Under the pieces are notes generated by a model. That model searched no databases and was not told where the DNA came from. It was given only the letters and a program-made list of their open reading frames with translations. A stretch of DNA of 64,000 bases from JAGWAJ01 sp965215155 (GTDB lineage: Bacteria; Acidobacteriota; Vicinamibacteria; Vicinamibacterales; UBA8438), in NCBI GenBank assembly GCA_965215155.1, contig CBDCCY010000004.1, forward strand, positions 992,001-1,056,000. The letters are read 5' to 3'. Both the position numbers and the translations under genes were made by a program. This document shows positions 17,180 to 24,702 of this stretch, in pieces. Numbering within the stretch: position 1 is the first letter of the stretch; each line of letters begins with the position of its first letter.

Positions 17180-17944
17180 TCACGCGGCCAATTCTTCTCG
17201 TGCTCCCTCTCGATCCGACCACGGGACACAACGTACCCCGTAGTTGCGCATTGCGCTCAGCACGTTCGCCGAGACCGGCTGATCTGAATCGTTCAGAATT
17301 GCATACGCGCACGATTCCGGAGAACGCACCTCCCGCGTGTCGATCCAGGAGAACGCCATCGACTGCGCCGTGTCGCGGCCCGGTCGGTTGATGGCGCGCA
17401 GCACGCGCTCCGGCTGGATTTTGGACTTCGGTATCACGAAGTCGAACCGGTGGTCGTAGCCGCTCGTGCCCGTGAACTTCACGTTGGGCGTATATCGAAT
17501 CTCGGAGAGATCCAGCCAGGCCACCACGTCCTCGTAGAACAGACTCGCAATCGTCGGCGACGCCAGATAAAAGAGATCGTTGACGGCGAGCATCGCCTGC
17601 ACGAGGTTGTGCTTCCGCAACGCGAAGTCGTCGCGCGACGCCCGCACTTGGAGCGCGGTTTCGTTGATCTTCACGCCAAAGCCGTTGAGGGTCGTGTCGA
17701 GCAAGGCCCGCCGCCTGCGGCTGTCGATCTTGCAGCCGGACTGTTCCAGATCCTCGATGATGTAGCCGTCGTCGGTCAGCACGAAACCCCCGTCGGCCCG
17801 TTTCGCATAGATTTGGAGGCAATCGTTGTGGCGATCGAGGTACGGCGTGGTGATTTCGATCCAGTCGTCGATCTGGCGCAGCGTCGTTTTGTCTCGCAGC
17901 CAGATCGAGTACTGATTCAGAAGCGCCTGCACTTCCTCGATCAT
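17180..17944 (-). CDS. DUF1828/DUF1829 domain protein
   Basis: A 254-residue protein of unknown function with a DUF1828-like N-terminal half (WIEITTPYLDRHNDCLQIYA, GFVLTDDGYIIEDLEQSGC) and a DUF1829-like C-terminal half (SGYDHRFDFVIPKSKIQPER, then VLRAINRP). The C-terminal part ends in SANVLSAMRNYGVRCVPWSD, consistent with a nuclease-like or ligand-binding fold, but I assign no reaction. It is the last gene of the hsdM operon and overlaps DUF6978 by 4 bases. The tight pairing of DUF6978 and DUF1828 behind hsdS suggests a two-protein accessory module such as a toxin-antitoxin or defence add-on. That is inference from context. Confidence 0.75.
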   Translation of the reverse strand: MIEEVQALLNQYSIWLRDKTTLRQIDDWIEITTPYLDRHNDCLQIYAKRADGGFVLTDDGYIIEDLEQSGCKIDSRRRRALLDTTLNGFGVKINETALQVRASRDDFALRKHNLVQAMLAVNDLFYLASPTIASLFYEDVVAWLDLSEIRYTPNVKFTGTSGYDHRFDFVIPKSKIQPERVLRAINRPGRDTAQSMAFSWIDTREVRSPESCAYAILNDSDQPVSANVLSAMRNYGVRCVPWSDREGAREELAA

Positions 17945-18390
17945 GTGAACAGGCCCTGTCGGATGATCGGCGGCTCGACGACGTTGCAGAACTGCATGAA
18001 GTCCTCAAGAGTCCGCCACGGATCGTCCAGATGTGCGAACCGGTCGCTCGGCGGCGGGTACGCCCACTTGTCGCCGAAGCCCTCGCGATAAAGATGAAGA
18101 TGTGGCGAGCCGATCTCCTCGCCATCTGGATTGCGGTGCGGCCTAGCGCCGAAATCCAGCCGCACAAGGACCACGACCTGCCGGCCGCGGCTCTGGTACG
18201 TGCCCTTGGCGAGATCGATCCGTGATCGCCGGAGGTCCAGAAGAAAAGATTCACGTCGATCGCTCGAAACCAGCGGAATCGTGATCGCACCCCCGAAGTC
18301 CGGATAGTTCCAATCGTTCCCGTCGATCCTCCGTTTCTCCAACGCGATCAGCCCGTCGGCCTCGACCTGGGTGAGGTTGGCATCAGCCAC
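17941..18390 (-). CDS. DUF6978 family protein
   Basis: A 149-residue soluble protein resembling the DUF6978 family: LTQVEADGLIALEKRRIDG, YPDFGGAITIPLVSSDRRES, FLLDLRRSRIDLAKGTYQSR and a histidine-bearing segment GSPHLHLYREGFGDKWAYPP followed by an acidic helix (PWRTLEDFMQFCNVVEPP). No catalytic motif is obvious. It overlaps the hsdS fusion gene by 8 bases and DUF1828 by 4 bases, so it is part of the same transcript. Such proteins often accompany a DUF1828 partner in genome islands. Function unknown. Confidence 0.72.
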   Translation of the reverse strand: MADANLTQVEADGLIALEKRRIDGNDWNYPDFGGAITIPLVSSDRRESFLLDLRRSRIDLAKGTYQSRGRQVVVLVRLDFGARPHRNPDGEEIGSPHLHLYREGFGDKWAYPPPSDRFAHLDDPWRTLEDFMQFCNVVEPPIIRQGLFT

Positions 18391-19984
18391 TACACTGCTC
18401 CTCGCAGGGTCGGTCGGCGAAGTGCGCCCGAAGCTCGCCGGAAACCAACTTGGGCAGCACGGTGTCCCGAAGAGCAGCGAGCGTGCGGGATTCGCGCTTG
18501 TTCGCCTCCATTCGGTCGATCAGCGTCCCTGCTGCGGCTGCAAACGCCCTTTTGGTCGCGTGGTCGGCAACCACAATGGACGTCGCCAACACCGCATCTG
18601 GTCGGACAGCCGGGTACGCGCCACCGTCCGCGAGGTGAGCAAGGCGGTCGAGATTGTGCGACGACGTCGTGGCACACCACACGAATTCCCGGTCGCGAGT
18701 TCGTCTCGGACGCAACACCGCAAAGCCCGTGCTTCCCGTCAGTCCGTTCTCATCGACGAGTGCGAAAGACCCGTTTCCGGGACGGACGGTAGCTACAATC
18801 GTGTCGCCCTTACGGAGCACCCGCCGTGCTCGACTGGGGGCCTCGGCCCAACTGCAGACTTCCACTTTGTCGATGCGGCCCCACTTGGCGCTTGTCAGAT
18901 CGACATAGGCGACGGATCGGGGCGGGTCGGTGGATCTCCACGACTCAGGGTTCAGAAACACGATGTCGCCAAGAGTTCCGACAGTCCAACCCTCCGGGAT
19001 CTCGCCCAGCTCGGAGTCCACCAGCCGGTCGGGGAACAGGTCGGCGATGTCCTTCCGCACCCTCGGGTCGCGGCCTTCCATCTTGGCCCGCACGGGGTCG
19101 AAATCGACGAACCAGGACCGGAACAGCGCACGTGCCATCGCCTCCAGCGTCGCGTTCATCCGACGGTTCAGCTCGATCTTGTCGTCCAGCGTGCCGAGGA
19201 TGTGCGCGATGGCGCGCTGTTCGCCAACTCTCGGCACGGTTACGCCGTGCTCCTTTAGCGTCTCCGTCTTCAGGTTCGTGAAGACTGACCCGGTTCCCTT
19301 TCCTACTAGAGCGTCCCGTTCGTAGAGCAAGAGATAGTACGCGAACAACCGATCAAGTCCTCGAAAGTGCCGCAACAACAACCAGCCATCATGAATGCAG
19401 GCGTCGATGTTCATGAACTTGGGGATACCAGGAGATGCACTATTGGACAGAATGAGATCGCCAGGGAATACAGTCACGCTATTGGATCGCCCTTCGGGGC
19501 GAATCCGCTCCCTCGTCTGCTCGATGTACCGTGAAGCGGTAGCTGTCGCGTCGGCAATCTTGACCCACGGGATGCCAGTAGTCGCGATCCAATCATGAAT
19601 GGGACGAGGCGAAGCGCCGCGGGTGATTTCGCACAAATCGGCCAAGCGATGCTGTGTCCAGCCACCGAGCAGGCGTTCGGGGGGCCGTGCGAACCACTCA
19701 ACGCCGTCACTCCGGATATGTTCCCGGAGCGTCCGGTCTTGTAGTGAGTCGTACAGCAACAGGTCGACGGACTGGGCCATCGGAATCTCGTCCAGCGCCG
19801 CGGCGAGCCGAGCCTGATCGGTCCGCGTCAACCGGTCGCCGAACAAGGCGATGTCCACGTCGGAGGACACGGTGTTGGTCCCGGTAGCCCTGGATCCGAA
19901 CAACACCGCCCGCTTCACCCGATCGTTGGTTGCGAGCGTGGCAACGATCGCCTCACGATGCGCGTCCTTGAGACCGTCCGTCAT
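18383..19984 (-). CDS. hsdS: Fusion of MntA-like nucleotidyltransferase and type I specificity subunit HsdS
   Basis: Residues 1-100 form a minimal nucleotidyltransferase (MNT): FGSRATGTNTVSSDVDIALF carries the full GS-X10-D-X-D motif (G30, S31, D42, D44), and SVDLLLYDS supplies the third Asp (D74). Residues from about 106 onward are HsdS with two target-recognition domains: GGWTQHRLADLCEITRGASP starts the first; IAHILGTLDDKIELNRRMNA is the first conserved spacer helix; LGEIPEGWTVGTLGDIVFLN starts the second; and GTLIDRMEANKRESRTLAAL is the closing helix. HsdS sets DNA specificity for the HsdM2S methylase. MntA enzymes AMPylate their HEPN partner, and a hepT gene sits directly upstream. The fused 533-residue arrangement is unusual; a missed stop between two genes is possible, but the frame is open throughout. 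Confidence 0.85.
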   Translation of the reverse strand: MTDGLKDAHREAIVATLATNDRVKRAVLFGSRATGTNTVSSDVDIALFGDRLTRTDQARLAAALDEIPMAQSVDLLLYDSLQDRTLREHIRSDGVEWFARPPERLLGGWTQHRLADLCEITRGASPRPIHDWIATTGIPWVKIADATATASRYIEQTRERIRPEGRSNSVTVFPGDLILSNSASPGIPKFMNIDACIHDGWLLLRHFRGLDRLFAYYLLLYERDALVGKGTGSVFTNLKTETLKEHGVTVPRVGEQRAIAHILGTLDDKIELNRRMNATLEAMARALFRSWFVDFDPVRAKMEGRDPRVRKDIADLFPDRLVDSELGEIPEGWTVGTLGDIVFLNPESWRSTDPPRSVAYVDLTSAKWGRIDKVEVCSWAEAPSRARRVLRKGDTIVATVRPGNGSFALVDENGLTGSTGFAVLRPRRTRDREFVWCATTSSHNLDRLAHLADGGAYPAVRPDAVLATSIVVADHATKRAFAAAAGTLIDRMEANKRESRTLAALRDTVLPKLVSGELRAHFADRPCEEQCSG

Positions 19985-20393
19985 GGCGTCCGCTTGGCGT
20001 CCAGAGTCCGGTAGAGTCGCAGCAGGATCGGGTAGTACCGGTCCTTGATCAGGGCCTCGGCCTCCCGAGCCACGTCGCTCCAGTACGTGTGGCTCAACAG
20101 GTTGCGCTTTTCAAGCGCGTCGAGCAGGGTTTCGCAGTCGTCCTCGTCGATGTAGTCGACCTCGAAGCTCCTGCGGATCGCGGCGCGCGGCACCTTCACT
20201 TCGTGCCCTTCGTAGTAGAGCAGGTCCTTGAGGACGTTCCACGACAGCTCGAAGCAAACTCGAACGTCTTGATCAGACCGGCCCGTTCCAGGTCGTCGTA
20301 CCGGTCGCGCTCGCAGGCGCTCGTCAATTGCGCGAGAGCCGTCCCGAAGTTGTCGAGCCGCTGCTGCCAGCGGCGCTCGTCTGAGTTGCTCAA
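19981..20393 (-). pseudogene. hepT: HepT-like HEPN toxin (HI0074 family), frame broken by one base
   Basis: HEPN-domain partner of the nucleotidyltransferase. The N-terminal part (RWQQRLDNFGTALAQLTSAC, RAGLIKTFEFA) and the C-terminal part (KVPRAAIRRSFEVDYIDEDD, ALEKRNLLSHTYWSD) are in different frames. Adding one G on the plus strand at about 20254 joins them through FEFAFELSWNVLKDLLYYEG into a 137-residue HepT. RNLLSHTY is the canonical R-X4-H-X-Y motif, with the RNase residues and the Tyr that MntA modifies. The gene overlaps hsdM and the MNT-HsdS gene by 4 bases each. If the frameshift is real, the toxin is dead; if it is a consensus error, the MNT-HEPN pair is intact. Confidence 0.8.
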
Positions 20394-21973
20394 GGCACCT
20401 TGCTCCCGAACCCCAGCGCCTTCAGATTCTCGGCGATGGCGGCATCGAACCGCGCCCCCTCGGCCTGCTGCGCTTGCAGTTCCCCGACCAGCCGACGCAT
20501 CTTCTCCTCGAACGGCTCACCGTCGTCCTGCTGCGGCTCCGCACCGACGTAGCGCCCCGGCGTCAGCACGTGCCCGTGCCGGCGCACCTCGTCAAGCGGG
20601 GCGCTGTTGCAGAAGCCCGGCAGGTCTTCGCAGGCCGTCACGCCGTCGCGCCATGCGTGGTAGGCCCCCGCGATCCGGGCGATGTCCTCTTCGGTCAGCT
20701 CGCGGTGCGTCCGGTCGACCATCCGCCCCAGCTTGCGGGCGTCGATGAAAAGGATCTCGTCGCCCCGCGGTCGGCGTCGGGCCAGAAACCACAAGCACGC
20801 CGGAATCTGCGTCGAGTAGAAGAGCTGCCCCGGCAGCGCCACCATGCAATCCACCAGACCCGCCTCGATCAGGTTCTTCCGGATCTCGCCCTCGCCCGAC
20901 TGGCTCGACGACATCGACCCGTTGGCGAGCACGAACCCCGCGACGCCGGCGGGCGCGAGGTGGTGGACCATGTGCTGCACCCACGCGAAGTTGGCGTTGC
21001 CCTTCGGCGGCACGCCGTAGCGCCACCGCTTGTCCTCGGTCAGCCGCTCGCCGCCCCAGTCCGAGACGTTGAACGGCGGGTTGGCGAGGATGTAGTCGGC
21101 CTTCAGGTCGGGGTGGCGGTCGGCGTGGAAGCTGTCGCCGTGGGCAATCTGGCCCTCGATGCCCCGGATCGCAAGGTTCATCTTGGCGAGCCGCCACGTC
21201 GTGTAGTTGGACTCCTGGCCGTAGATGCTGATGTCCGCCTTGGCCCTCCCGCCGTTCCCGTTTCCGCTGGCGTGGGCGCGGACGAACTTGATCGACTGCA
21301 CGAACATCCCCGATGAGCCGCAGCACGGGTCGTAGACCCGGCCCCGGTACGGCTCCAGCATCTCGACCAGCACCTTGACGACGCAGCGCGGCGTGTAGAA
21401 CTCGCCGCCCTTCTTCCCCTCGGCGCTCGCGAACTGAGACAGGAAGTACTCGTAGACGCGGCCGAGCACGTCGCGGGACCGCGCGTCCTCGTCGCCCACC
21501 TGGATGTTGCTGACGAGGTCGATCAACTGGCCGAGCCGCCGCTTGTCGAGCGCGGGCCGGGCGTAGTCACGAGGCAGCACCTCCTTGAGTGCCGGGTTGT
21601 CGCGCTCGATGGCCGCCATCGCTTCATCGACGGTCTGTCCGACCGTCGGCTGGCGCGCCTGCGCCCGCAGATGCGCCCAGCGGGCTTCGGCCGGCACCCA
21701 GAAGACGCTCTCGGCGACGTACTCGTCGCGGTCCTCGGCCTCGGCGGCCTCCTCGCCCCACTCGGCGACCAGCGCCGCGCGACGCTCCTCAAAGGCGTCG
21801 GAGATGTACTTGAGGAAGATCAGCCCAAGCACGACGTGCTTGTACTCGGCGGCGTCCATTGAGCCGCGCAGGGCATCAGCCATCGTCCACAACTCGGCCT
21901 CATAGCCGGTCGTGGCCCCACCGTTCGGGGTTTCGCCCTCGCCGCCTACCCGCTCCGACCGTCGTCGTGCCAT
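20390..21973 (-). CDS. hsdM: Type I restriction-modification DNA methyltransferase subunit HsdM
   Basis: N6-adenine methylase subunit that works as HsdM2-HsdS. The N-terminal helical domain (MADALRGSMDAAEYKHVVLG, then LIFLKYISDAFEERR) is followed by FYTPRCVVKVLVEML, the SAM-binding VYDPCCGSSGMFVQSIKF and the catalytic NPPF in ILANPPFNVSDWGGERL. The end carries a coiled stretch (EEKMRRLVGELQAQQAEGAR). ATG 21973 (MARRRSERV) was chosen over 22015 because of GGAG at a normal distance. It is the first gene of the operon hsdM-hepT-mnt::hsdS-duf6978-duf1828, whose genes overlap by 4-8 bases. No hsdR is in this operon within the window. Confidence 0.93.
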   Translation of the reverse strand: MARRRSERVGGEGETPNGGATTGYEAELWTMADALRGSMDAAEYKHVVLGLIFLKYISDAFEERRAALVAEWGEEAAEAEDRDEYVAESVFWVPAEARWAHLRAQARQPTVGQTVDEAMAAIERDNPALKEVLPRDYARPALDKRRLGQLIDLVSNIQVGDEDARSRDVLGRVYEYFLSQFASAEGKKGGEFYTPRCVVKVLVEMLEPYRGRVYDPCCGSSGMFVQSIKFVRAHASGNGNGGRAKADISIYGQESNYTTWRLAKMNLAIRGIEGQIAHGDSFHADRHPDLKADYILANPPFNVSDWGGERLTEDKRWRYGVPPKGNANFAWVQHMVHHLAPAGVAGFVLANGSMSSSQSGEGEIRKNLIEAGLVDCMVALPGQLFYSTQIPACLWFLARRRPRGDEILFIDARKLGRMVDRTHRELTEEDIARIAGAYHAWRDGVTACEDLPGFCNSAPLDEVRRHGHVLTPGRYVGAEPQQDDGEPFEEKMRRLVGELQAQQAEGARFDAAIAENLKALGFGSKVP

Positions 21974-22180
21974 GCCGTGTCTCCGTCGCACGAACCCCGA
22001 CTTGCGAGCCGGCATCCGCTCCCGTCACCGATAGCGTACAACCAGCCGCCGGCCTGCCTCAACGGCCTTGCCCGCTCCCCTGCGGCGGCGAGCAACAACA
22101 AGTGAATGCTGGCAAGTCGGCATGCTCGGCGACGGAATCTCTCGCCCCGCCGTCGGCGGCGACCGACCGAGCGGTGACAC

Positions 22181-22200
22181 CCTTCCGGGACGGACAATTG
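22181..22200 (-). repeat. Conserved tail of integrase-linked module 1
   Basis: On the minus strand this reads CAATTGTCCGTCCCGGAAGG. It corresponds to AATTGTCCCTCCGGGAAGG at 28405-28423 and AAGTGTCCTTGCAGGAAGG at 31104-31122, each directly after the cloverleaf structure. Sequence similarity between the three modules ends here. Confidence 0.6.
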
Positions 22201-22201
22201 A

Positions 22202-22288
22202 GAGGGGAGCGACCCGGCGCGGCAGGTGTGACGGAGGCACATCTGCCGGGTCCGAAAACCGCCAGGTTTTCGGTGGGTCGCTCCCCTC
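22202..22288 (-). other. Cloverleaf-like inverted-repeat structure, module 1
   Basis: A perfect 14-bp outer stem (22202-22215 with 22275-22288; GGGAGCGACCC/GGGTCGCTCCC) encloses two hairpins. One is CCGAAAACC/GGTTTTCGG (22252-22260/22265-22273) with loop GCCA (TGGC on the other strand). The other is GGCAGGTGT/ACATCTGCC (22221-22229/22239-22247) with loop GACGGAGGC. The same three-stem plan and loops recur at 28318-28401 and 31016-31100 with different stem sequences. It could be a structured RNA, a DNA cruciform at a recombination site or a replication origin. No known family is recognised. Confidence 0.7.
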
Positions 22289-22375
22289 TCTCACCCTGAC
22301 CCCTTTCCTGACCCCGTGCCTGGATCGTACGTGGTCATTACGGTCAATGGTGTCAAGGGTTTAGAGGATTCCAAG

Positions 22376-22423
22376 TGTGATCCGGGGTGTGACTGGAGGT
22401 GTGACTGGGGGTGTAAGTTGGTC
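22376..22423. repeat. 12-bp phased TGTGA repeats, module 1
   Basis: Four tandem 12-mers begin at 22376, 22388, 22400 and 22412: TGTGATCCGGGG, TGTGACTGGAGG, TGTGACTGGGGG and a degenerate TGTAAGTTGGTC. The flanking GTCACG, a GGGTTTAGAG block (22358-22367) and CGTACGT (22326-22332) are shared with module 2. The phasing looks like arm-type integrase sites or origin iterons. Confidence 0.7.
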
Positions 22424-22783
22424 ACGCCGGTCCTGTTACACCCTTGCTGCGGCACCTCTCCTGTAACCTTCGCCTCGGTCATGGTGTGATCAGGCGGCGG
22501 ATCCGATCACACGCTTGCCCTCGCCCCCCGTCTCCATCGTGCTCCCGTACTGCCCTCCTCACTGTCCCGCGCTCCGATCTCCTGCGTCCGGTACCTGGAT
22601 CCCTGTCGAGCCCGTCTGGTCCGCTGCCGTCTTTCCGCGCCTCACGCCGGTCCGTATCGTTCCCGACGGTCCTGTCTGCCGGGCAGGGTTCGTGGGCATG
22701 TGCGGCGGGGTCGGGAGCGTGGTCGAGGCCGGTCCCGTTCTCGGGACGGACGGCCGCGTCCGTCCAACAACCAGCCTCGTCCG

Positions 22784-22870
22784 CGACGGCGGCCGGCGCG
22801 TCACCCGCAAGGGCCGGAGCGGAGCGGAGGAGCCCGTGCGTGCGCGGGCTTGACGCGCCGGACGCCGTCG
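22784..22870. repeat. REP-like long inverted repeat (family 1, copy a)
   Basis: CGACGGCGGCCGGCGCGTCA (22784-22803) pairs with 22851-22870 with one mismatch across a 47-base spacer containing CCCGCAAGGGCCGGAGCGGA. It belongs to a dispersed family with TGTCA or CGTCA arms (see 26617, 26786, 28953 and 45725). It lies in the 960-base gene-free stretch between hsdM and the integrase; no gene is seen there. Confidence 0.6.
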
Positions 22871-22976
22871 TGGCACCCGGCTCCTGACGGTCCCCGTGCT
22901 CCGGGGCCTGCGCGGCGCGCCGGCCGCCGCCGATCGTACCGGGATGGGGTTCAGGCCGCAACGTCGCCCGACGGCA

Positions 22977-24209
22977 TCAGCGCCCCGGCGCGTGCACCGC
23001 CCGGCGCTCTCCAGCCAGATAGGCTTCCCAGTCGTTCATGAGCCGCCGCCGCCGCTCGAATAGGTCCGACCGCGCGTAGGCCGCCTCGACCGGGTTCCGC
23101 ACGATGTGGGCCAGCGCCGCCTCGATGACCTCGCGCGGGTGGTCCGTCTCCTCGGCCGCCCAGTCCCGGAACGACGACCTGAAGCCGTGCGGAACGGCGG
23201 CGACGCGGTGCCACTGGAGCACCCGCAGCATCCGCTTCTCGTCGAGCTGCTTGCCGCTGCGGCCGGGGAACACCAGCGGGCTACCGCCGTCGCCGAGTCC
23301 CCGTGCCGCATCGAGGATCTCCAGCGCACGCCCGCACAGGGGCACCCGGTGGCCGCGCTTCATCTTCATCCGCTCGGCCGGGATCGTCCACACGCGGGCC
23401 TCGGTGTCCATCTCGGCCCACAGCGCCCCGCGCACCTCGCCCGACCGCCCGGCGGTCAGGACCAGAAACTCGAACGCCAACTTGACGGCTGGCATCGTCC
23501 GCGACGTGTGCATCGTCGCGATGGCCGCCGCGACCTGCCCGTGCGGCAGCGCCTGCCTGTGCTGCACGACCTCGTGCTGCGCACCGAGGACCGGCAGGAT
23601 GCGGTCACAGGGATTGTCTTTGCGCATCTCCATTGCCACGGCCCACTCCAGCACGGCCCGGATGCGCTGCCGCACGGTCCGGGCGGTCTGCATCTTCACG
23701 TGCCAGATGGGCGTGAGGACCTGGAGCACGTCGGCGCTGTCGACCTCCGAGACGGGCCGGCTGCCGATGCGCGGGAAGACGTAGCGCTCGAGACTGCGGA
23801 GCCACTCGGTCGCCTGCCTGGGACTGCGCCAGCCGGCCCGCTTCGCCTCGACCACGGTGGCGGCGGCCTCGGCGAAGGTGGGCATGCCCTGGACGCGGCG
23901 CCGCTCGGCGAGCGGGTCGCCGCCCGCGCGGGCGAGCTTGCGGTTGGCGAGCGCCTTCTCGCGGGCCTCGGCGAGCGTGACCAGATGGACGCTGCCGAGC
24001 CCGAGTTCGTGTTTCCGGCCCCGGATGACGAGGCGCTGGATCCAGCTTCGGGTGCCGGTCGGCTGCACGTAGAGGTACAACCCGTTGCCGTCAGCGTGCC
24101 GCCCGACGGGCGCGGTACGGACGAAGGCGGCGGAGAGCGCGTGGTGGGGGTGTCGGCCCTTGGGCTTGGTCTTCCTGGGTGTCGGGGCGTCGCGGGTCAC
24201 ATAATCCAT
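22977..24209 (-). CDS. Phage-type tyrosine integrase, DUF4102 arm-binding type (full length, copy 1)
   Basis: Site-specific integrase of 410 residues. The N-terminal arm-DNA-binding domain (ALSAAFVRTAPVGRHADGNG, LYLYVQPTGTRSW, IRGRKHELGLGSVHLVTLAE) is followed by a core-binding domain (FAEAAATVVEAKRAGWRSPR) and a catalytic domain with LTAGRSGEVRGALWAEMD (Arg I), MKMKRGHRVPLCGRALEIL (Lys region), VPHGFRSSFRDWAAEETDHP (His-x-x-Arg) and AALAHIVRNPVEAAYARSD (second His, Tyr). It is closely similar to the copies at 24703 and 29277 but lies on the other strand, so two related elements face away from each other around 24250-24650. Its 3' end points to module 1. Confidence 0.92.
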   Translation of the reverse strand: MDYVTRDAPTPRKTKPKGRHPHHALSAAFVRTAPVGRHADGNGLYLYVQPTGTRSWIQRLVIRGRKHELGLGSVHLVTLAEAREKALANRKLARAGGDPLAERRRVQGMPTFAEAAATVVEAKRAGWRSPRQATEWLRSLERYVFPRIGSRPVSEVDSADVLQVLTPIWHVKMQTARTVRQRIRAVLEWAVAMEMRKDNPCDRILPVLGAQHEVVQHRQALPHGQVAAAIATMHTSRTMPAVKLAFEFLVLTAGRSGEVRGALWAEMDTEARVWTIPAERMKMKRGHRVPLCGRALEILDAARGLGDGGSPLVFPGRSGKQLDEKRMLRVLQWHRVAAVPHGFRSSFRDWAAEETDHPREVIEAALAHIVRNPVEAAYARSDLFERRRRLMNDWEAYLAGERRAVHAPGR

Positions 24210-24355
24210 TCCCCAATGATATACAGGAAGTCGGCGGATTGCACGCGACGTTCTGACCGGGACAGTCCGGCGCGACGAATAATAAACGATTGTAAATCAG
24301 ATACTTAAGGTCAGTTCCGGACTTCGATGAACGCCAGCGGACCACAATAGCCCGT
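24210..24355. other. Divergent integrase start region
   Basis: AT-rich for this window; on the minus strand it contains ACAATCGTTTATTATTCGTC about 80 bases before the integrase start. The related AATCGTTTACTTCAC lies before the next integrase (about 24610-24640). These may be attachment-site cores or integrase promoters. No gene is seen. Confidence 0.35.
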
Positions 24356-24565
24356 TTGTGTGATGGCGACGGCTTGTACCTCGACGTGCAGCCGACCGGC
24401 ACCCGCAGCTGGGTGCAGCGGCTCGTCATCCGCAGCAGGCGCCGCGAACTCGGGCTCGGCGGCTTCCCGCTCGTCCCGCTCAAGGACGCCCGCGCCCAAG
24501 CTCTCGCCAACCGCAGGCTCGCCCGCGCCGGAGGCGATCCGCTCGCCGAGAACCAACGGCTCTAG
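24356..24565 (+). pseudogene. N-terminal remnant of a DUF4102-type integrase
   Basis: A 69-codon fragment reading GDGLYLDVQPTGTRSWVQRL, IRSRRRELGLGGFPLVPLKD and LANRRLARAGGDPLAENQRL. It covers roughly residues 40-105 of the neighbouring integrases and ends in a stop where they continue into the core-binding domain. The first 40 residues are replaced by unrelated sequence. It is a truncated copy wedged between two intact integrases of the same family on opposite strands, showing repeated insertion of related elements at one place. Confidence 0.8.
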
Positions 24566-24702
24566 ATCGTCCGCTGATGTTCACTGCCGTGCCAGTAAGT
24601 CCATAAATCTCTGAGTGGTAATCGTTTACTTCACATTTCTGGCGCGCCGAACCGGCCGCGCCGTCCCTCGACATCCCGCCACTTCTCGCCTACAATGGTG
24701 GA

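Noticed and set aside
15993..18290. 765-codon minus-strand open frame
   Set aside because: It runs across the IS66 fragment, intergenic DNA and the DUF1828/DUF6978 genes in a different frame, and shows no domain of its own.
22202..22288. Simple transcription terminator
   Set aside because: A three-stem plan with conserved loops, three copies and conserved flanking blocks is more than a terminator, and no T-run follows.
23106..24308. 400-codon plus-strand frame opposite integrase copy 1
   Set aside because: It is the mirror of the integrase gene; its peptides are reverse-frame translations without family match.
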